Of a stretch of 64,000 bases of DNA, positions 33,701 through 40,912 are shown piece by piece. This stretch comes from Actinokineospora bangkokensis (GTDB taxonomy: Bacteria > Actinomycetota > Actinomycetes > Mycobacteriales > Pseudonocardiaceae), in NCBI RefSeq assembly GCF_001940455.1, contig NZ_MKQR01000002.1, positions 1-64,000 on the forward strand, read 5' to 3'. Numbering within the stretch: position 1 is the stretch's first letter; each line of letters opens with the position of its first letter. Under the pieces are notes generated by a model. It was given only the letters and a program-made list of their open reading frames with translations. It searched no databases and was not told the origin of the DNA. The position numbers and the translations under genes were made by a program.

Positions 33701-33948
33701 TCGTCCTGCGCGGGGCTGGTACCAAGGGTCGGTTCGTCACCCGGGGCGTGGGGAGCAGGTTCAAGGCAGGCCTCCTGGCTCGGGGCAGCAAGCCGGTGAA
33801 GCCGGGTAGCTTCGGGCACCGCGCCCAGGGGTGCGTGTCAGGGGTCAAGGCCGGGAACGAGCACACCCGTGGCCAAGTCACCTCCCCTTGGGCGAAGCTC
33901 GCCTTCGGTGCGATGATGTGTCTGGCTGGCTTCTTCGGGGCGAAGTAG
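27757..33948 (+). CDS. Secreted RHS/YD-repeat protein with DNRLRE and two PA14 domains
   Basis: A 2063-residue secreted protein. An N-terminal signal runs from Arg-rich RRPRGARFGARPFRAARR through a hydrophobic stretch to PAVASADP (about residue 46). A DNRLRE-like domain follows (about 328-472), then an Ig/fibronectin-like segment (473-570), a first PA14 domain (about 630-770, with VRWEGYFVPPVTGTYQFAGIHDDGPVIWVN), RHS shell, a second PA14 domain (about 1148-1295, with YGMELWVDDGARMWIDDTLVIDSW), YD repeats, and the RHS core end (RPYSPALGRFLTVDPVDGG...ADPVNTTDLDGDF, about 1890-1928). A 135-residue variable tail (1929-2063) follows, as in polymorphic toxins. TTG at 27757 with GGGGGA upstream is the start. 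The next gene overlaps the stop by 1 nt. Toxin function is inferred. Confidence 0.88.
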   Translation: MLRRPRGARFGARPFRAARRAAAALSLVMVVSGIETVTPAVASADPPRSTAVDVRDLPVAPAAPPVQTRSAPAKPAADFTPLANPSTGASRFDPQRSRVVARTMFTEEYVNPDGSRTTRQSTQPLNAQDAAGAWQPVDTTLQVDAGSKRAKPKRHPLNPSLGGSADDPALVSVQAAGQTVTLGVEGAEKGRKARVTDKSVDYADVAPETDLRYEVSPGAVKETIVLKRKPAKNTWRFTLRTGALTPRLAGNAVELVDAAGTPALVMPPIETWDSGGGGTAPPATTGGTYGLERAKDGWVLSVTVDQAWLNDPARVYPVNVDPTVSLGVVASEAYRTDGYWCSNCGIRIGNSQASGDTYNRSLFKFDYSSLFGKTVVGARIDVTRNNGGGFLKAWQAYLHHATAFDFNGMGQQLAVAPVGDTGRFTDSRFTAFLKGEVDANRNTAFLMLAGTEQPGTYTYKNLAATLLVDTGNAPPMPILTAPGDYAVLTTLTPTVAVNPVTDPDGDPVTYCFTIATGSDGKSGTVVDSGCQSSPSWTIPAGVLADGVSYTWKASTYSGYTMNTNPYIGHFKVDQRIGEHGPSPVDTLGPVTVNLANGNVSTSASSPTFTTVGGTAGVTMTYNSQQPENKGVKASYFDDVSHAGLINDAIQQPVLIRNEPQINADWGTASPFAPALGADWWLVRWEGYFVPPVTGTYQFAGIHDDGPVIWVNNQKVYDNPNWTNTVNWGPATAIPLTAGQAVPIKVELQEMGGEARMKLFTRTTDDTTVPTQIVPADWLTSTDSPALPKGWTLSADLDGTGAAYTQATVAGETIVLTDATGAKHTYTKKATGGYAPPADEDGVLALDTSGRVTLTEGADVYTFRNDGKLDTQSSVQDSRKPAALQNIYTGTPSRLTQIKDPISNRAHTLYYNRPGENCYGGATPPPGADALAPVQMLCRIAYWDGTETRLWYSGGRLTRIEDPGAELTDYTYASSGVLTGVRDNLAADWVAVDPATRNNTGANTLINYVDTNALKPVAIEVTAPVSLQGAARSKRTYRYGPAARTTYIDIAGITPAIGYSTRVVFDDADRLRTTTDATGKVTSQTWNVKDQKLTTTDPAGRVSTMVYDAQDRLVDEYGPAPASCFSGQQPTAACANTVPKKHTGYDEGINGLAVAYYDNPGLANTPKVYGTGFGVADGRMTKSFDGTTAPQPGIPATNFSLRLTGEITLPVATTYGMELWVDDGARMWIDDTLVIDSWADGGARAVRGDFVNTVAGSVHRIRVDYYNSGSLGVLHVNWKRPADGVYENIPGQYLKPRHNLTTSVTESESAGVPDSTSTTGYGQNGLDPTYGLATSTVAGGVTSTYTYEAPGSGYLRKVGKAKPTGAQTTYVPYGDTATADNPCTPAVEAVNQAGMPWKTTTAAPASGAARTDEQVYDASGRVVARGTGTDWTCTTYDARDRVVTTKFPASSAAGERTVTADHAVGGDPLTRSVTDHNGTVTTQYDLMGRVVAYTDVHGLRTETTYDQVGRVSLEKVIPPNTTDSPQEMTSTYDAAGRVLTTKLGTTTLATSTYDSAGELATVTYANGSALTAIGKDAAGEVTSLTWRRSDNVTVASTVTRTRAGTVVDETLGGFDANSGANFAYDATGRLTDAWVPGQHFTYDFTSTAPSGCPTGTQANAGLNTNRVTMTRQPTGGTAVTTGYCYDAADRLIATTGANPITGFQYDAHGSTTQYTQGGATTYFGWDGADRNIAISTTGADPAAVSYTRDATDRVVRRQVSSGDTQTDTRYGHTGSGDSAEYAMAGSDKKLLTRSISLPGGVLHTWKPVAADRTFDHPTVRGDLSLTTDSTGGQVGSLRFYGPYGEPDVFAGTNDGVPDNQPGHMDYGWLGQHQRPYEHAGALSVVQMGARPYSPALGRFLTVDPVDGGSANDYDYTAADPVNTTDLDGDFIWIAPAAMACMRFCVPAAIGLWKVGRFVGRFAKAKVWPHVVKGAKEVGRFTKFVLRGAGTKGRFVTRGVGSRFKAGLLARGSKPVKPGSFGHRAQGCVSGVKAGNEHTRGQVTSPWAKLAFGAMMCLAGFFGAK

Positions 33949-34724
33949 TGCCGGGAATGGAGTGCGCAGTGGTCTCGACCGATCCCGAGGCGGTGGTCGC
34001 CGACGCGCTTGACGAGGCGTCGGTGACCCGGAGGGAGTCGATCCGGTGGTTGGTCGACAGCACCGACCCGAGGACCGACGAGGTGGTGCTGGCCGAGTAC
34101 GGCTCCCGGCGCGGCCACTTCCCGGCGGGGGCGGTGCTGTCCAGGGTGCTGGCCGAACGGGACCCGGACCGCGATCCGGCGTACCTGTTCGACCGGTTCG
34201 ACAGGTCGGGGGAGTCGTGGTTCGCCCGGTGGCGAGGGCGGGTGGGGGCTCGGTGGCACAGCCGGTTTCCCCTCGCGTCCACCTACGGCGTGACGCGGTT
34301 GCGCAAAACGGATCCGGTGGCGCGGTACACCCATGACCTGAGCGGGTGGCGCTTGCGCACTGCGGCGGTCGCGGCACTCGGCGACACTGCGGACCCGGTC
34401 GCGCTGCCGGTGCTGGTGCTGGCGCTGCGGGCCCGGTCGTGGCGCCTGCGCACGGACGCGGCCAACTCCGTGCGTCGCCTGGTCCGCGACCTCGGCCCCG
34501 GGGTCGTCCTGCCAGACGAGGTGCGCGACGCGCTCGCCGCGAACCTCGTCCACCGCAGGGACGAGGTGGCGGCCGCGGCCGCGCACGCCCTCGTGGCCGC
34601 GGGTCACCCGGAACCGGTCGAGCAGGTGTCGAACCCACCGGCCGATCGCGCGGCGGCCTTCCAAGCCGCGCTGCGGGGGGAAGCACCACCGCTCGCCACG
34701 CTGTGGCCGGGCGGCACGACGTGA
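33948..34724 (+). CDS. HEAT-like repeat protein, candidate immunity partner of the RHS protein
   Basis: About 258 residues, soluble, with no signal peptide. Residues 130-225 look like HEAT-type helical repeats (WRLRTAAVAALGDTADPVALPVLVLALRARSWRLRTDAANSVRRLV...AAAAAHALVAAGHPEP). The N-terminal half is rich in Arg, Asp and Trp and has no recognised domain. GTG at 33948 overlaps the RHS stop by 1 nt (TAGTG); ATG at 33957 and GTG at 33969 are alternatives. Tight coupling downstream of a polymorphic-toxin-like gene is the usual place of an immunity gene. That role is inference; a chaperone or unrelated function is possible. A strong terminator follows at 34753. Confidence 0.7.
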   Translation: MPGMECAVVSTDPEAVVADALDEASVTRRESIRWLVDSTDPRTDEVVLAEYGSRRGHFPAGAVLSRVLAERDPDRDPAYLFDRFDRSGESWFARWRGRVGARWHSRFPLASTYGVTRLRKTDPVARYTHDLSGWRLRTAAVAALGDTADPVALPVLVLALRARSWRLRTDAANSVRRLVRDLGPGVVLPDEVRDALAANLVHRRDEVAAAAAHALVAAGHPEPVEQVSNPPADRAAAFQAALRGEAPPLATLWPGGTT

Positions 34725-34752
34725 CGCGCTGGTGAGCGGAACACCGTGACAC

Positions 34753-34796
34753 GACCTCGCAGCCCCCCGGGGATCCCCTCGGGGGGCTGCGAGGTC
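34753..34796 (+). terminator. Strong hairpin after the RHS-HEAT operon
   Basis: A perfect 17-bp inverted repeat (arms 34753-34769 and 34780-34796) starts 28 nt after the HEAT gene stop. No T-run. It probably ends the RHS transcript. Confidence 0.75.
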
Positions 34797-35030
34797 ATTG
34801 GTGGCTCGCGCCTCCGGCGACGGCCCCCCGCGAGTGCACCTCGTGATGCGCTCCTGCAAGCTCGTTCAAGGAAGCAGCTGCTCGCGGCCTTTGAGCGTTA
34901 CCCGGCGAGGTCGGTGCGGCGGTGGGTGGTGCTTGCCACCGCGTCGGTGATCGGTGCGCGCAGGAAACCTCCAAGCGGAGGGTCACCGAGCACTGCGCTA
35001 GCCGCCGTCAACGTGAAGGATCATGCAGAA
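34797..35030. other. Intergenic stretch, nothing recognised
   Basis: Between the RHS operon terminator and the tRNA-Pro terminator there is about 230 nt without a convincing gene, RNA or repeat on either strand. Short open frames have no family resemblance and no ribosome sites. Confidence 0.5.
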
Positions 35031-35058
35031 GGGGGCATCTACCAGCGTAGATGCCCCC
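35031..35058 (-). terminator. Terminator of the tRNA-Pro gene
   Basis: A perfect 12-bp inverted repeat (GGGGGCATCTAC at 35031-35042, complement 35047-35058, loop CAGC) lies 4 nt after the 3' end of the leftward tRNA-Pro gene, followed on that strand by TTCTGC. Confidence 0.8.
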
Positions 35059-35062
35059 TCGG

Positions 35063-35136
35063 TCGGGCTGACAGGATTTGAACCTGCGACCCTCCGCTCC
35101 CAAAGCGGATGCGCTACCAAGCTGCGCCACAGCCCG
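35063..35136 (-). tRNA. tRNA-Pro (anticodon TGG)
   Basis: A 74-nt cloverleaf on the reverse strand. The acceptor stem is CGGGCTG (from 35136) pairing with CAGCCCG (35064-35070), discriminator A at 35063. The D arm contains GCGCAGCTTGGTAGCGC. The anticodon loop TTTGGGA lies within CCGCTTTGGGAGCGG and gives anticodon TGG (Pro, reads CCN). The T arm is GGGTCGCAGGTTCAAATCCTG-like with GTTCAAATC. The genome does not encode CCA. Confidence 0.95.
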
Positions 35137-35151
35137 GGGTCGTGCACGCAC

Positions 35152-35174
35152 AGACTATCGGCACCCGCTAGTCT
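35152..35174. promoter_or_regulatory. Divergent tRNA promoter pair
   Basis: Two TAGTCT -10 boxes face away from each other: 35169-35174 on the + strand for tRNA-Gly and the complement of 35152-35157 for tRNA-Pro. Together they form an inverted repeat AGACTA-N11-TAGTCT. Each lies 15-28 nt from its tRNA, so both genes seem driven from one compact region. Confidence 0.6.
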
Positions 35175-35201
35175 GATTCCCGGCGGTCGTGACCGCCGCT
35201 C

Positions 35202-35275
35202 GCGGGCGTAGCTCAATGGTAGAGCCCTAGTCTTCCAAACTAGCTACGCGGGTTCGATTCCCGTCGCCCGCTCCA
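35202..35275 (+). tRNA. tRNA-Gly (anticodon TCC), CCA encoded
   Basis: The acceptor stem GCGGGCG (35202-35208) pairs with CGCCCGC (35265-35271), discriminator T at 35272, followed by an encoded CCA (35273-35275). The D arm is GCTCAATGGTAGAGC. The anticodon stem CTAGT...ACTAG encloses TCTTCCAAA with anticodon TCC (Gly, reads GGA/GGG). The T arm is GCGGGTTCGATTCCCGT. Confidence 0.95.
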
Positions 35276-35278
35276 GTG

Positions 35279-35305
35279 AACGGCCGGTCCTGGTGACCGG
35301 CCGTT
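35279..35305 (+). terminator. Terminator of the tRNA-Gly gene
   Basis: An 11-bp inverted repeat (AACGGCCGGTC at 35279-35289, complement 35295-35305) followed by TTTCG begins 4 nt after the CCA end. Confidence 0.8.
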
Positions 35306-35418
35306 TCGCTCGTGCGCACCCCCGGGCGGTGACCTGCGGGTGCTCGCCTAGACTCGGGGGCTGATCCCGGTCCGCAGCGGCCGGGAGAACCCCCAGTCAG
35401 CCGCACGAGGAGAACACG

Positions 35419-36822
35419 TTGAAGAGCACCGTCGAGCAGCTGAGCCCGACGCGGGTCCGGATCAACGTCGAGGTGCCGTTCGACGAGCTCAAGCCGAACT
35501 TCGACCGCGCGTACCGCAAGCTCGCCTCCCAGGTCCGCATCCCCGGCTTCCGCCCCGGCAAGGCCCCGGCCCGGGTCATCGAGTCCCGCATCGGCCGGGC
35601 GCCGATCCTGGACGAGGTGGTCAACGAGGCCATCCCGGCCAAGTACATGGAGGCGGTGACCTCCGGCGAGGTCAAGGCGCTGGGCCAGCCGGAGATCGAG
35701 GTCACCAAGCTCGAGGACGGCGACCACCTGGCGTTCACCGCCGAGGTCGACGTGCGGCCCGAGCTGAGCATCCCGGCCTACGACAGCTTCTCGGTCTCGG
35801 TCGACGACCTGGAGCTGGCCGACGCCGAGGTCGACGAGCAGCTCGACGAGCTGCGCGCCCGGTTCGGCACGCTGACCGGCGTCGAGCGGCCGGTGGAGGA
35901 CGGCGACTTCGTCTCCATCGACCTGTCGGCCACGGTCGACGGCGCGGAGGTCGAGGAGGCCCGCACGTCGGGGCTGTCCTACGAGGTGGGCTCCGGCGAG
36001 CTGATCGAGGGCATCGACGAGGCCCTGCGCGGCGCCTCGGCCGGGGAGACCAGGACCTTCACCACCAAGCTGCTGGCGGGCGAGCACGCGGGCAAGGACG
36101 CCGAGGTGTCGGTGACCGTGCAGACGGTCAAGACCCGCGAGCTGCCCGAGGCCGACGACGAGTTCGCCCAGCTGGCCAGCGAGTTCGACACCATCGACGA
36201 GCTGCGCGCCGACCTGCGCGAGCGGCTGTCGCGGGTGAAGAAGATGCAGCAGGGCGTGCAGGCGCGGGACAAGGTGCTCGACGCGCTGCTGGAGACCGTC
36301 GAGGTGCCGATCCCGGAGAAGGTCCTCCAGCAGGAGATCGACAACCGCCAGCACGACGCGGTGCACCCGTTCGACCACGACGAGGCCAAGTTCGAGGAGT
36401 TCCTGACCTCGCAGGACAAGACCCGCGAGCAGTTCGACACCGAGGTGCGCGAGGAGTCGGAGAAGTCCGTGCGCACCCAGCTCATCCTCGACGCCCTCGC
36501 CGAGCAGGAGCAGGTCCAGGTCAACGACCAGGAGCTCACCGAGCGCATCGTCTACCAGGCCCAGCGCTTCGGCGTGAGCCCCGACGAGTACGTCCAGCGG
36601 GCCCAGCAGTCCGGCCAGCTCGGCGCGATCTTCGCCGACGTGCGCCGGGGCAAGGCGCTGGCCGCGGTGGTGCGCGCGGCCTCGGTGACCGACGGGTCCG
36701 GCAACGCCGTGGACCTGTCCGAGCTGTTCGGCCCGGTCGACGAGCAGGCGCCCGCCGAGGTCGACGAGGCCCCCGAGGCCGCCGCCGAGACCCCGGCCAC
36801 CGAGCCGGAGCCCGCCAAGTAA
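35419..36822 (+). CDS. tig: Trigger factor, ribosome-associated chaperone and prolyl isomerase
   Basis: A 467-residue trigger factor. The N-terminal ribosome-binding domain has the signature [22 protein letters not shown] (residues 38-59; GFRPGKxP contacts ribosomal protein L23). The FKBP-type isomerase domain covers about 160-245, and the helical C-terminal cradle ends in an Ala/Glu/Pro-rich tail. TTG at 35419 is the start, with CGAGGAGA 6 nt upstream; the family begins MKSTVE. A TAGACT -10 lies at 35349-35354. Downstream come clpP1, clpP2 and clpX, the common tig-clp order that links folding to proteolysis. Confidence 0.97.
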   Translation: MKSTVEQLSPTRVRINVEVPFDELKPNFDRAYRKLASQVRIPGFRPGKAPARVIESRIGRAPILDEVVNEAIPAKYMEAVTSGEVKALGQPEIEVTKLEDGDHLAFTAEVDVRPELSIPAYDSFSVSVDDLELADAEVDEQLDELRARFGTLTGVERPVEDGDFVSIDLSATVDGAEVEEARTSGLSYEVGSGELIEGIDEALRGASAGETRTFTTKLLAGEHAGKDAEVSVTVQTVKTRELPEADDEFAQLASEFDTIDELRADLRERLSRVKKMQQGVQARDKVLDALLETVEVPIPEKVLQQEIDNRQHDAVHPFDHDEAKFEEFLTSQDKTREQFDTEVREESEKSVRTQLILDALAEQEQVQVNDQELTERIVYQAQRFGVSPDEYVQRAQQSGQLGAIFADVRRGKALAAVVRAASVTDGSGNAVDLSELFGPVDEQAPAEVDEAPEAAAETPATEPEPAK

Positions 36823-36851
36823 CGCGGGTGTGACCGGCAGGGGGTCTGTGA

Positions 36852-36909
36852 CGCTCTGAGCGAAAGTGGGCGGTGTCGGGAAGTCGGCGCCGCCTGCTTT
36901 CGTTAATGT
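36852..36909 (+). promoter_or_regulatory. Likely clpP1P2 promoter with a ClgR-like inverted repeat
   Basis: CGCT-CTG-AGCG (36852-36862), followed by AAAG, resembles the imperfect GTTCGC-N-GCGAAC-type boxes bound by ClgR in front of actinobacterial clp genes. A TAATGT -10 sits at 36904-36909, 64 nt before clpP1. The ClgR assignment is a weak match to a remembered consensus. Confidence 0.4.
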
Positions 36910-36972
36910 CGGACGCGGGAAGAAGTACGCAGCAACCAGCTCGACCAGACTTTGTGGAGAAGGCAGGCAGAC

Positions 36973-37581
36973 GTGACGCAGCACCACTCGCCCCAGATGC
37001 GGTCCGCCACCGCGGGGCTCAACCTGAACGACTCGGTGTACGAGCGGCTGCTCCGCGAGCGGATCGTCTTCCTCGGCTCCGAGGTCGACGACGACATCGC
37101 CAACCGGATCACCGCGCAGCTGCTGCTGCTGGCCGCGGAGGACCCGGAGCGCGACATCACCTTCTACATCAACTCCCCGGGCGGCTCGGTCACCGCGGGC
37201 ATGGCGATCTACGACACCATGATGCTGATCGAGCCGGACGTGGCCACCTGGGGCATGGGCCTGGCCGCCTCCATGGGCCAGTTCCTGCTGGCCTCGGGCA
37301 CCCCGGGCAAGCGCTACGCGCTGCCGCACACCCGCATCATGATGCACCAGCCGTCGGCGGGCGTCGGGGGCACGGCCTCCGACATCGCCATCCGGGCGCA
37401 GGTCTACGCCAAGTGGAAGCACGAGATGGCCGCGATCACCGCCGAGCAGACCGGGCAGACGATCGAGAAGATCACCGCCGACGCCGACCGCGACCGCTGG
37501 TTCACCGCCGAGGAGGCCAAGGAGTACGGCTTCGTCGACCACGTGGTGCAGCGGGTCAGCCAGACCCCCGACGCCAACTGA
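36973..37581 (+). CDS. clpP1: ATP-dependent Clp protease proteolytic subunit 1
   Basis: A 202-residue ClpP. The catalytic Ser is in [15 protein letters not shown], the His in [10 protein letters not shown], and the Asp in the [21 protein letters not shown] tail. The oxyanion strand [19 protein letters not shown] is intact. It forms a heptameric ring that stacks with ClpP2 in actinobacteria, giving the essential ClpP1P2 peptidase driven by ClpX or ClpC1. GTG at 36973 is chosen; the mature enzyme begins near [12 protein letters not shown] after propeptide processing. It is co-transcribed with clpP2, 32 nt downstream. Confidence 0.96.
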   Translation: MTQHHSPQMRSATAGLNLNDSVYERLLRERIVFLGSEVDDDIANRITAQLLLLAAEDPERDITFYINSPGGSVTAGMAIYDTMMLIEPDVATWGMGLAASMGQFLLASGTPGKRYALPHTRIMMHQPSAGVGGTASDIAIRAQVYAKWKHEMAAITAEQTGQTIEKITADADRDRWFTAEEAKEYGFVDHVVQRVSQTPDAN

Positions 37582-37613
37582 CCCGGACGCGGACACAGAC
37601 CAGGAGCCCCGCA

Positions 37614-38243
37614 GTGAGCAACCCTTACTCCCCCCAGGCGCGGTACGTGCTGCCGTCGTTCGTCGAGCGCACCAGCTACGGGGTCAAGGAGTCGAACCCG
37701 TACAACAAGCTGTTCGAGGAGCGCGTCATCTTCGTCGGCGTCCAGATCGACGACGCCTCGGCCAACGACGTCATGGCCCAGCTCATCTACCTGGAGTCGG
37801 CCGACCCGGACCGCGACATCACGATGTACATCAACTCCCCGGGTGGCTCGTTCACCTCGTTGATGGCCATCTACGACACCATGCAGTACGTGCGCCCCGA
37901 CATCCAGACGTTCTGCCTGGGTCAGGCGGCCTCGGCGGCGGCGGTGCTGCTGTCGGCGGGCACCAAGGGCAAGCGGTTCGCCCTGCCCAACGCCAGGGTG
38001 CTCATCCACCAGCCCGCCACCGAGGGCGTCTACGGCCAGGTCTCGGACCTGGAGATCCAGGCCGCGGAGATCCAGCGCGTGCGCGCGCTGCTGGAGTCGA
38101 CGCTGGCCAGGCACACCGGCAAGGACGAGGCGACCGTGCGCGCCGACATCGAGCGCGACAAGATCCTCACCGCCGCGGAGGCCAAGGACTACGGCATCAT
38201 CGACGAGGTGCTGCCGTACCGGAAGCTGTCCGGCCAGGGCTGA
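37614..38243 (+). CDS. clpP2: ATP-dependent Clp protease proteolytic subunit 2
   Basis: A 209-residue ClpP paralogue. The Ser motif is [16 protein letters not shown], the His motif [11 protein letters not shown], the Asp region [13 protein letters not shown] and the end [13 protein letters not shown]. The N-terminus [23 protein letters not shown] is typical of ClpP2 and is partly removed on maturation. It assembles with ClpP1. GTG at 37614 is preceded by CAGGAG. The 285-nt gap to clpX contains possible -10 boxes (for example TACCGT near 38390) and no recognisable gene, so clpX may have its own promoter. Confidence 0.96.
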   Translation: MSNPYSPQARYVLPSFVERTSYGVKESNPYNKLFEERVIFVGVQIDDASANDVMAQLIYLESADPDRDITMYINSPGGSFTSLMAIYDTMQYVRPDIQTFCLGQAASAAAVLLSAGTKGKRFALPNARVLIHQPATEGVYGQVSDLEIQAAEIQRVRALLESTLARHTGKDEATVRADIERDKILTAAEAKDYGIIDEVLPYRKLSGQG

Positions 38244-38528
38244 CGGTCCCTGACCAGGCCCGGCGCGGTTGCCGCGTCCGGGGGAAAAGTCCGACGCGCC
38301 GACCCGATCCGGGTTACGGTGGCGGACCGGTTTCCCCCGGATCCGGCCGCGCCGGGTCCTGGGTCCTCCCGCTGACCCCGGTCGGCGGGTACCGTCGAAG
38401 GCAACGCCCGCCGCGCGGGCCCCGTCCACCCGTCGAACGACCGGCGGGGGGTGGGGGTTCCCGGGGTGGTCGACACACAGCCAGGCGCGCCGCTCCCGGC
38501 GCACCGGAGGGGACAGAGGTCAGCGGTC

Positions 38529-39821
38529 ATGGCACGTATCGGTGACGGCGGAGACCTGCTCAAGTGCTCTTTCTGCGGCAAGAGCCAGAAGCAGGTGAAG
38601 AAGCTCATCGCCGGCCCCGGCGTGTACATCTGTGATGAGTGCATCGATCTCTGCAACGAGATCATCGAGGAGGAGCTGGCCGAGGCAGGCGACGTCAAGC
38701 TCGACGAGCTGCCCAAGCCCGCCGAGATCCACGACTTCCTCGACCAGTACGTCATCGGGCAGGACGAGGCCAAGCGGTCGCTGGCGGTGGCGGTCTACAA
38801 CCACTACAAGCGCATCCAGGCCGGTGACCGGGCCCGGCCGGAGGGCCGCGAGTCCCGCGAGGAGACCGTCGAGCTGGCCAAGTCCAACATCCTGATGCTG
38901 GGCCCGACCGGCTGCGGCAAGACCTACCTGGCCCAGACGCTGGCCAAGCTGCTCAACGTGCCGTTCGCCATCGCCGACGCCACCGCGCTCACCGAGGCGG
39001 GCTACGTGGGCGAGGACGTCGAGAACATCCTGCTCAAGCTCATCCAGGCCGCCGACTACGACGTCAAGCGGGCCGAGACCGGCATCATCTACATCGACGA
39101 GGTCGACAAGATCGCCCGCAAGAGCGAGAACCCGTCGATCACCCGCGACGTCTCCGGCGAGGGCGTGCAGCAGGCGCTGCTGAAGATCCTGGAGGGCACC
39201 ACCGCCTCGGTGCCGCCGCAGGGCGGGCGCAAGCACCCCCACCAGGAGTTCATCCAGATCGACACCACGAACGTGCTGTTCATCGTGGCGGGCGCGTTCG
39301 CGGGCCTGGAGAAGATCATCCAGGACCGGGTGGGCAAGCGCGGGCTGGGCTTCGGCGCCGAGATCCGCAGCAAGGCCGACATCGACAACGCGGACTTCTT
39401 CGCCGACACGATGCCCGAGGACCTGATCAAGTTCGGGCTGATCCCGGAGTTCATCGGCCGCCTGCCGGTGCTGGCCAGCGTGCGCAACCTGGACAAGCGC
39501 AGCCTGGTGCAGATCCTCTGCGAGCCGCGCAACGCGCTGGTCAAGCAGTACCAGAAGCTGTTCGAGATGGACGGCGTGGAGCTGGAGTTCACCGACACCG
39601 CGCTGGAGGCGGTCGCCGACCAGGCGATCCTGCGCGGCACCGGTGCCCGCGGCCTGCGCGCCATCATGGAGGAGGTCCTGCAGTCGGTCATGTACGACAT
39701 CCCCAGCCGCACCGACGTGGCCAAGGTCGTCATCACCGAGCAGACCGTCCGCGAGAACGTGAACCCGACGATCGTCTCCCGCCAGCCCTCGCGCCGGGAG
39801 CGCCGCGAGAAGTCGGCCTGA
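38529..39821 (+). CDS. clpX: ATP-dependent Clp protease ATP-binding subunit ClpX
   Basis: A 430-residue AAA+ unfoldase. The N-terminal zinc-binding domain ([14 protein letters not shown]...[10 protein letters not shown], residues 13-41) recruits adaptors. Walker A is GPTGCGKT and Walker [12 protein letters not shown]. The pore loop GYVGEDVE, the ClpP-docking IGF-like loop KRGLGFGAE and the sensor-2 GARGLR are visible. It unfolds substrates and feeds them to ClpP1P2. ATG at 38529 follows a GGAGGGGACAG site. A strong bidirectional terminator follows at 39835. Confidence 0.97.
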   Translation: MARIGDGGDLLKCSFCGKSQKQVKKLIAGPGVYICDECIDLCNEIIEEELAEAGDVKLDELPKPAEIHDFLDQYVIGQDEAKRSLAVAVYNHYKRIQAGDRARPEGRESREETVELAKSNILMLGPTGCGKTYLAQTLAKLLNVPFAIADATALTEAGYVGEDVENILLKLIQAADYDVKRAETGIIYIDEVDKIARKSENPSITRDVSGEGVQQALLKILEGTTASVPPQGGRKHPHQEFIQIDTTNVLFIVAGAFAGLEKIIQDRVGKRGLGFGAEIRSKADIDNADFFADTMPEDLIKFGLIPEFIGRLPVLASVRNLDKRSLVQILCEPRNALVKQYQKLFEMDGVELEFTDTALEAVADQAILRGTGARGLRAIMEEVLQSVMYDIPSRTDVAKVVITEQTVRENVNPTIVSRQPSRRERREKSA

Positions 39822-39834
39822 TCGCCTGAGCAGC

Positions 39835-39873
39835 GAGAACGCCCCCCGCCCGCACCGGGCGGGGGGCGTTCTC
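39835..39873. terminator. Bidirectional terminator after clpX
   Basis: A perfect 18-bp inverted repeat (arms 39835-39852 and 39856-39873, loop CAC) lies between clpX and the convergent esterase gene. The C/G-rich stem is closed by GAGAAC/GTTCTC. Confidence 0.85.
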
Positions 39874-39885
39874 GGCGTTCGGGGG

Positions 39886-40776
39886 TCAGACGCGGGTGGT
39901 GCGGGGGACGTACTTGCCCAGGAAGCCCAGGACGTCCGGCACGACCTTGCGGTAGAAGGTGTCGCCGTGCCCGCCGGGGCCGGTGTAGGCGACCTCCGGC
40001 CTGGCCAGGCGCATGAACTTGCGGGCACCCTCGATGAAGTGGTCCTCGGTGCCGCACCAGATGCCGACCGGGGTCCGGTCGATCTTCTCGACGTTGCGCA
40101 GCGGGTCCAGCGAGGCCCACTCGGCGTTGCTCTTGAACGCCCGCCGGGTGCTCATCTCGCGCCACGACATGAGCAGGCCGGGGGAGATGGCCGCGACCGC
40201 GCGCACCGGGTCGGCGCGCTCCTGGCGGCGGCGGGCGTAGAGCAGGGCCCCGAACCCGCCCATGGACACCCCGGCGCAGGCGAACGGGGTGCCGGTGGCG
40301 CCGCCGAGGCCGCGGGCGCGCAACCAGGCTGGGACCTCGTCGAGCAGCATGCCCATGGGGTTGTCGCCGACGTGGTTCTCGTGCCAGTAGTTGTCGCCGC
40401 CGTCGAGGGCGACGAAGGCGAACGGGGGCAGCGTGCCGTCGGCCGCGCCCTGCACGAGCCTGCTCGCGAGCCCGGTGGGCGCGGCCTGGCGGGCGTTGCC
40501 GTGCAGGCCGTGCAGGAACAGGCAGACCGGCAGGTCCTTGGCGGGCAGCTGGCTGGGCAGGATGGTCACCATCGAGACGTCGCGGCCGCGCGCCCGCGAG
40601 CGCACCACCTCGGTGCGGACCTGCGGCTCGGCCGCCCCGGCCGCGCGCACCAGGTCGAGCGCGCCGCTGGCGGCCCCCACCCCGATGCCCGCGGTGGCCA
40701 GCCCGGCCGCGCCCGCGATCAGGACCGCGCGCCTGCTGGGCAGGCGCCGCCCGTTCCCCCCGGCCATGTCACCCAT
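39886..40776 (-). CDS. Tat-exported alpha/beta-hydrolase esterase (antigen 85/esterase D-like)
   Basis: A 296-residue exported hydrolase. The N-terminus carries a twin-arginine signal ([23 protein letters not shown], residues about 10-35). The mature part has [16 protein letters not shown], the nucleophile elbow [13 protein letters not shown], an acid in [14 protein letters not shown] and a His in [14 protein letters not shown]. That order fits esterase D and mycolyltransferase-like proteins. It likely acts outside the membrane on an ester. ATG at 40776 has GGAGGGGCG upstream. It converges on clpX with a shared terminator. Confidence 0.85.
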   Translation of the reverse strand: MGDMAGGNGRRLPSRRAVLIAGAAGLATAGIGVGAASGALDLVRAAGAAEPQVRTEVVRSRARGRDVSMVTILPSQLPAKDLPVCLFLHGLHGNARQAAPTGLASRLVQGAADGTLPPFAFVALDGGDNYWHENHVGDNPMGMLLDEVPAWLRARGLGGATGTPFACAGVSMGGFGALLYARRRQERADPVRAVAAISPGLLMSWREMSTRRAFKSNAEWASLDPLRNVEKIDRTPVGIWCGTEDHFIEGARKFMRLARPEVAYTGPGGHGDTFYRKVVPDVLGFLGKYVPRTTRV

Positions 40777-40912
40777 GGCGCCCCTCCGTGATCCCCGACG
40801 GGGCGTGCCCGCCCCTCCCCTCAGCAATCGGTAGACGCACAGCGAATGTTTCTCGGTTCAGATGACGCGCGCGCGGCAGTCGTGTGAACGCGGTCACCGG
40901 AGGGGACCAGCG

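Noticed and set aside
27964-33819. A reverse-strand open frame of about 1950 codons opposite the RHS gene
   Set aside because: The translation is low-complexity Val/Gly/Arg/Asp with no domain. It is the expected mirror of a GC-rich gene whose third-position bias keeps the opposite frame open.
34998-35216. A short reverse-strand ORF covering the tRNA-Pro gene
   Set aside because: It is produced by the tRNA and its flanks; tRNA genes on both strands explain the sequence.
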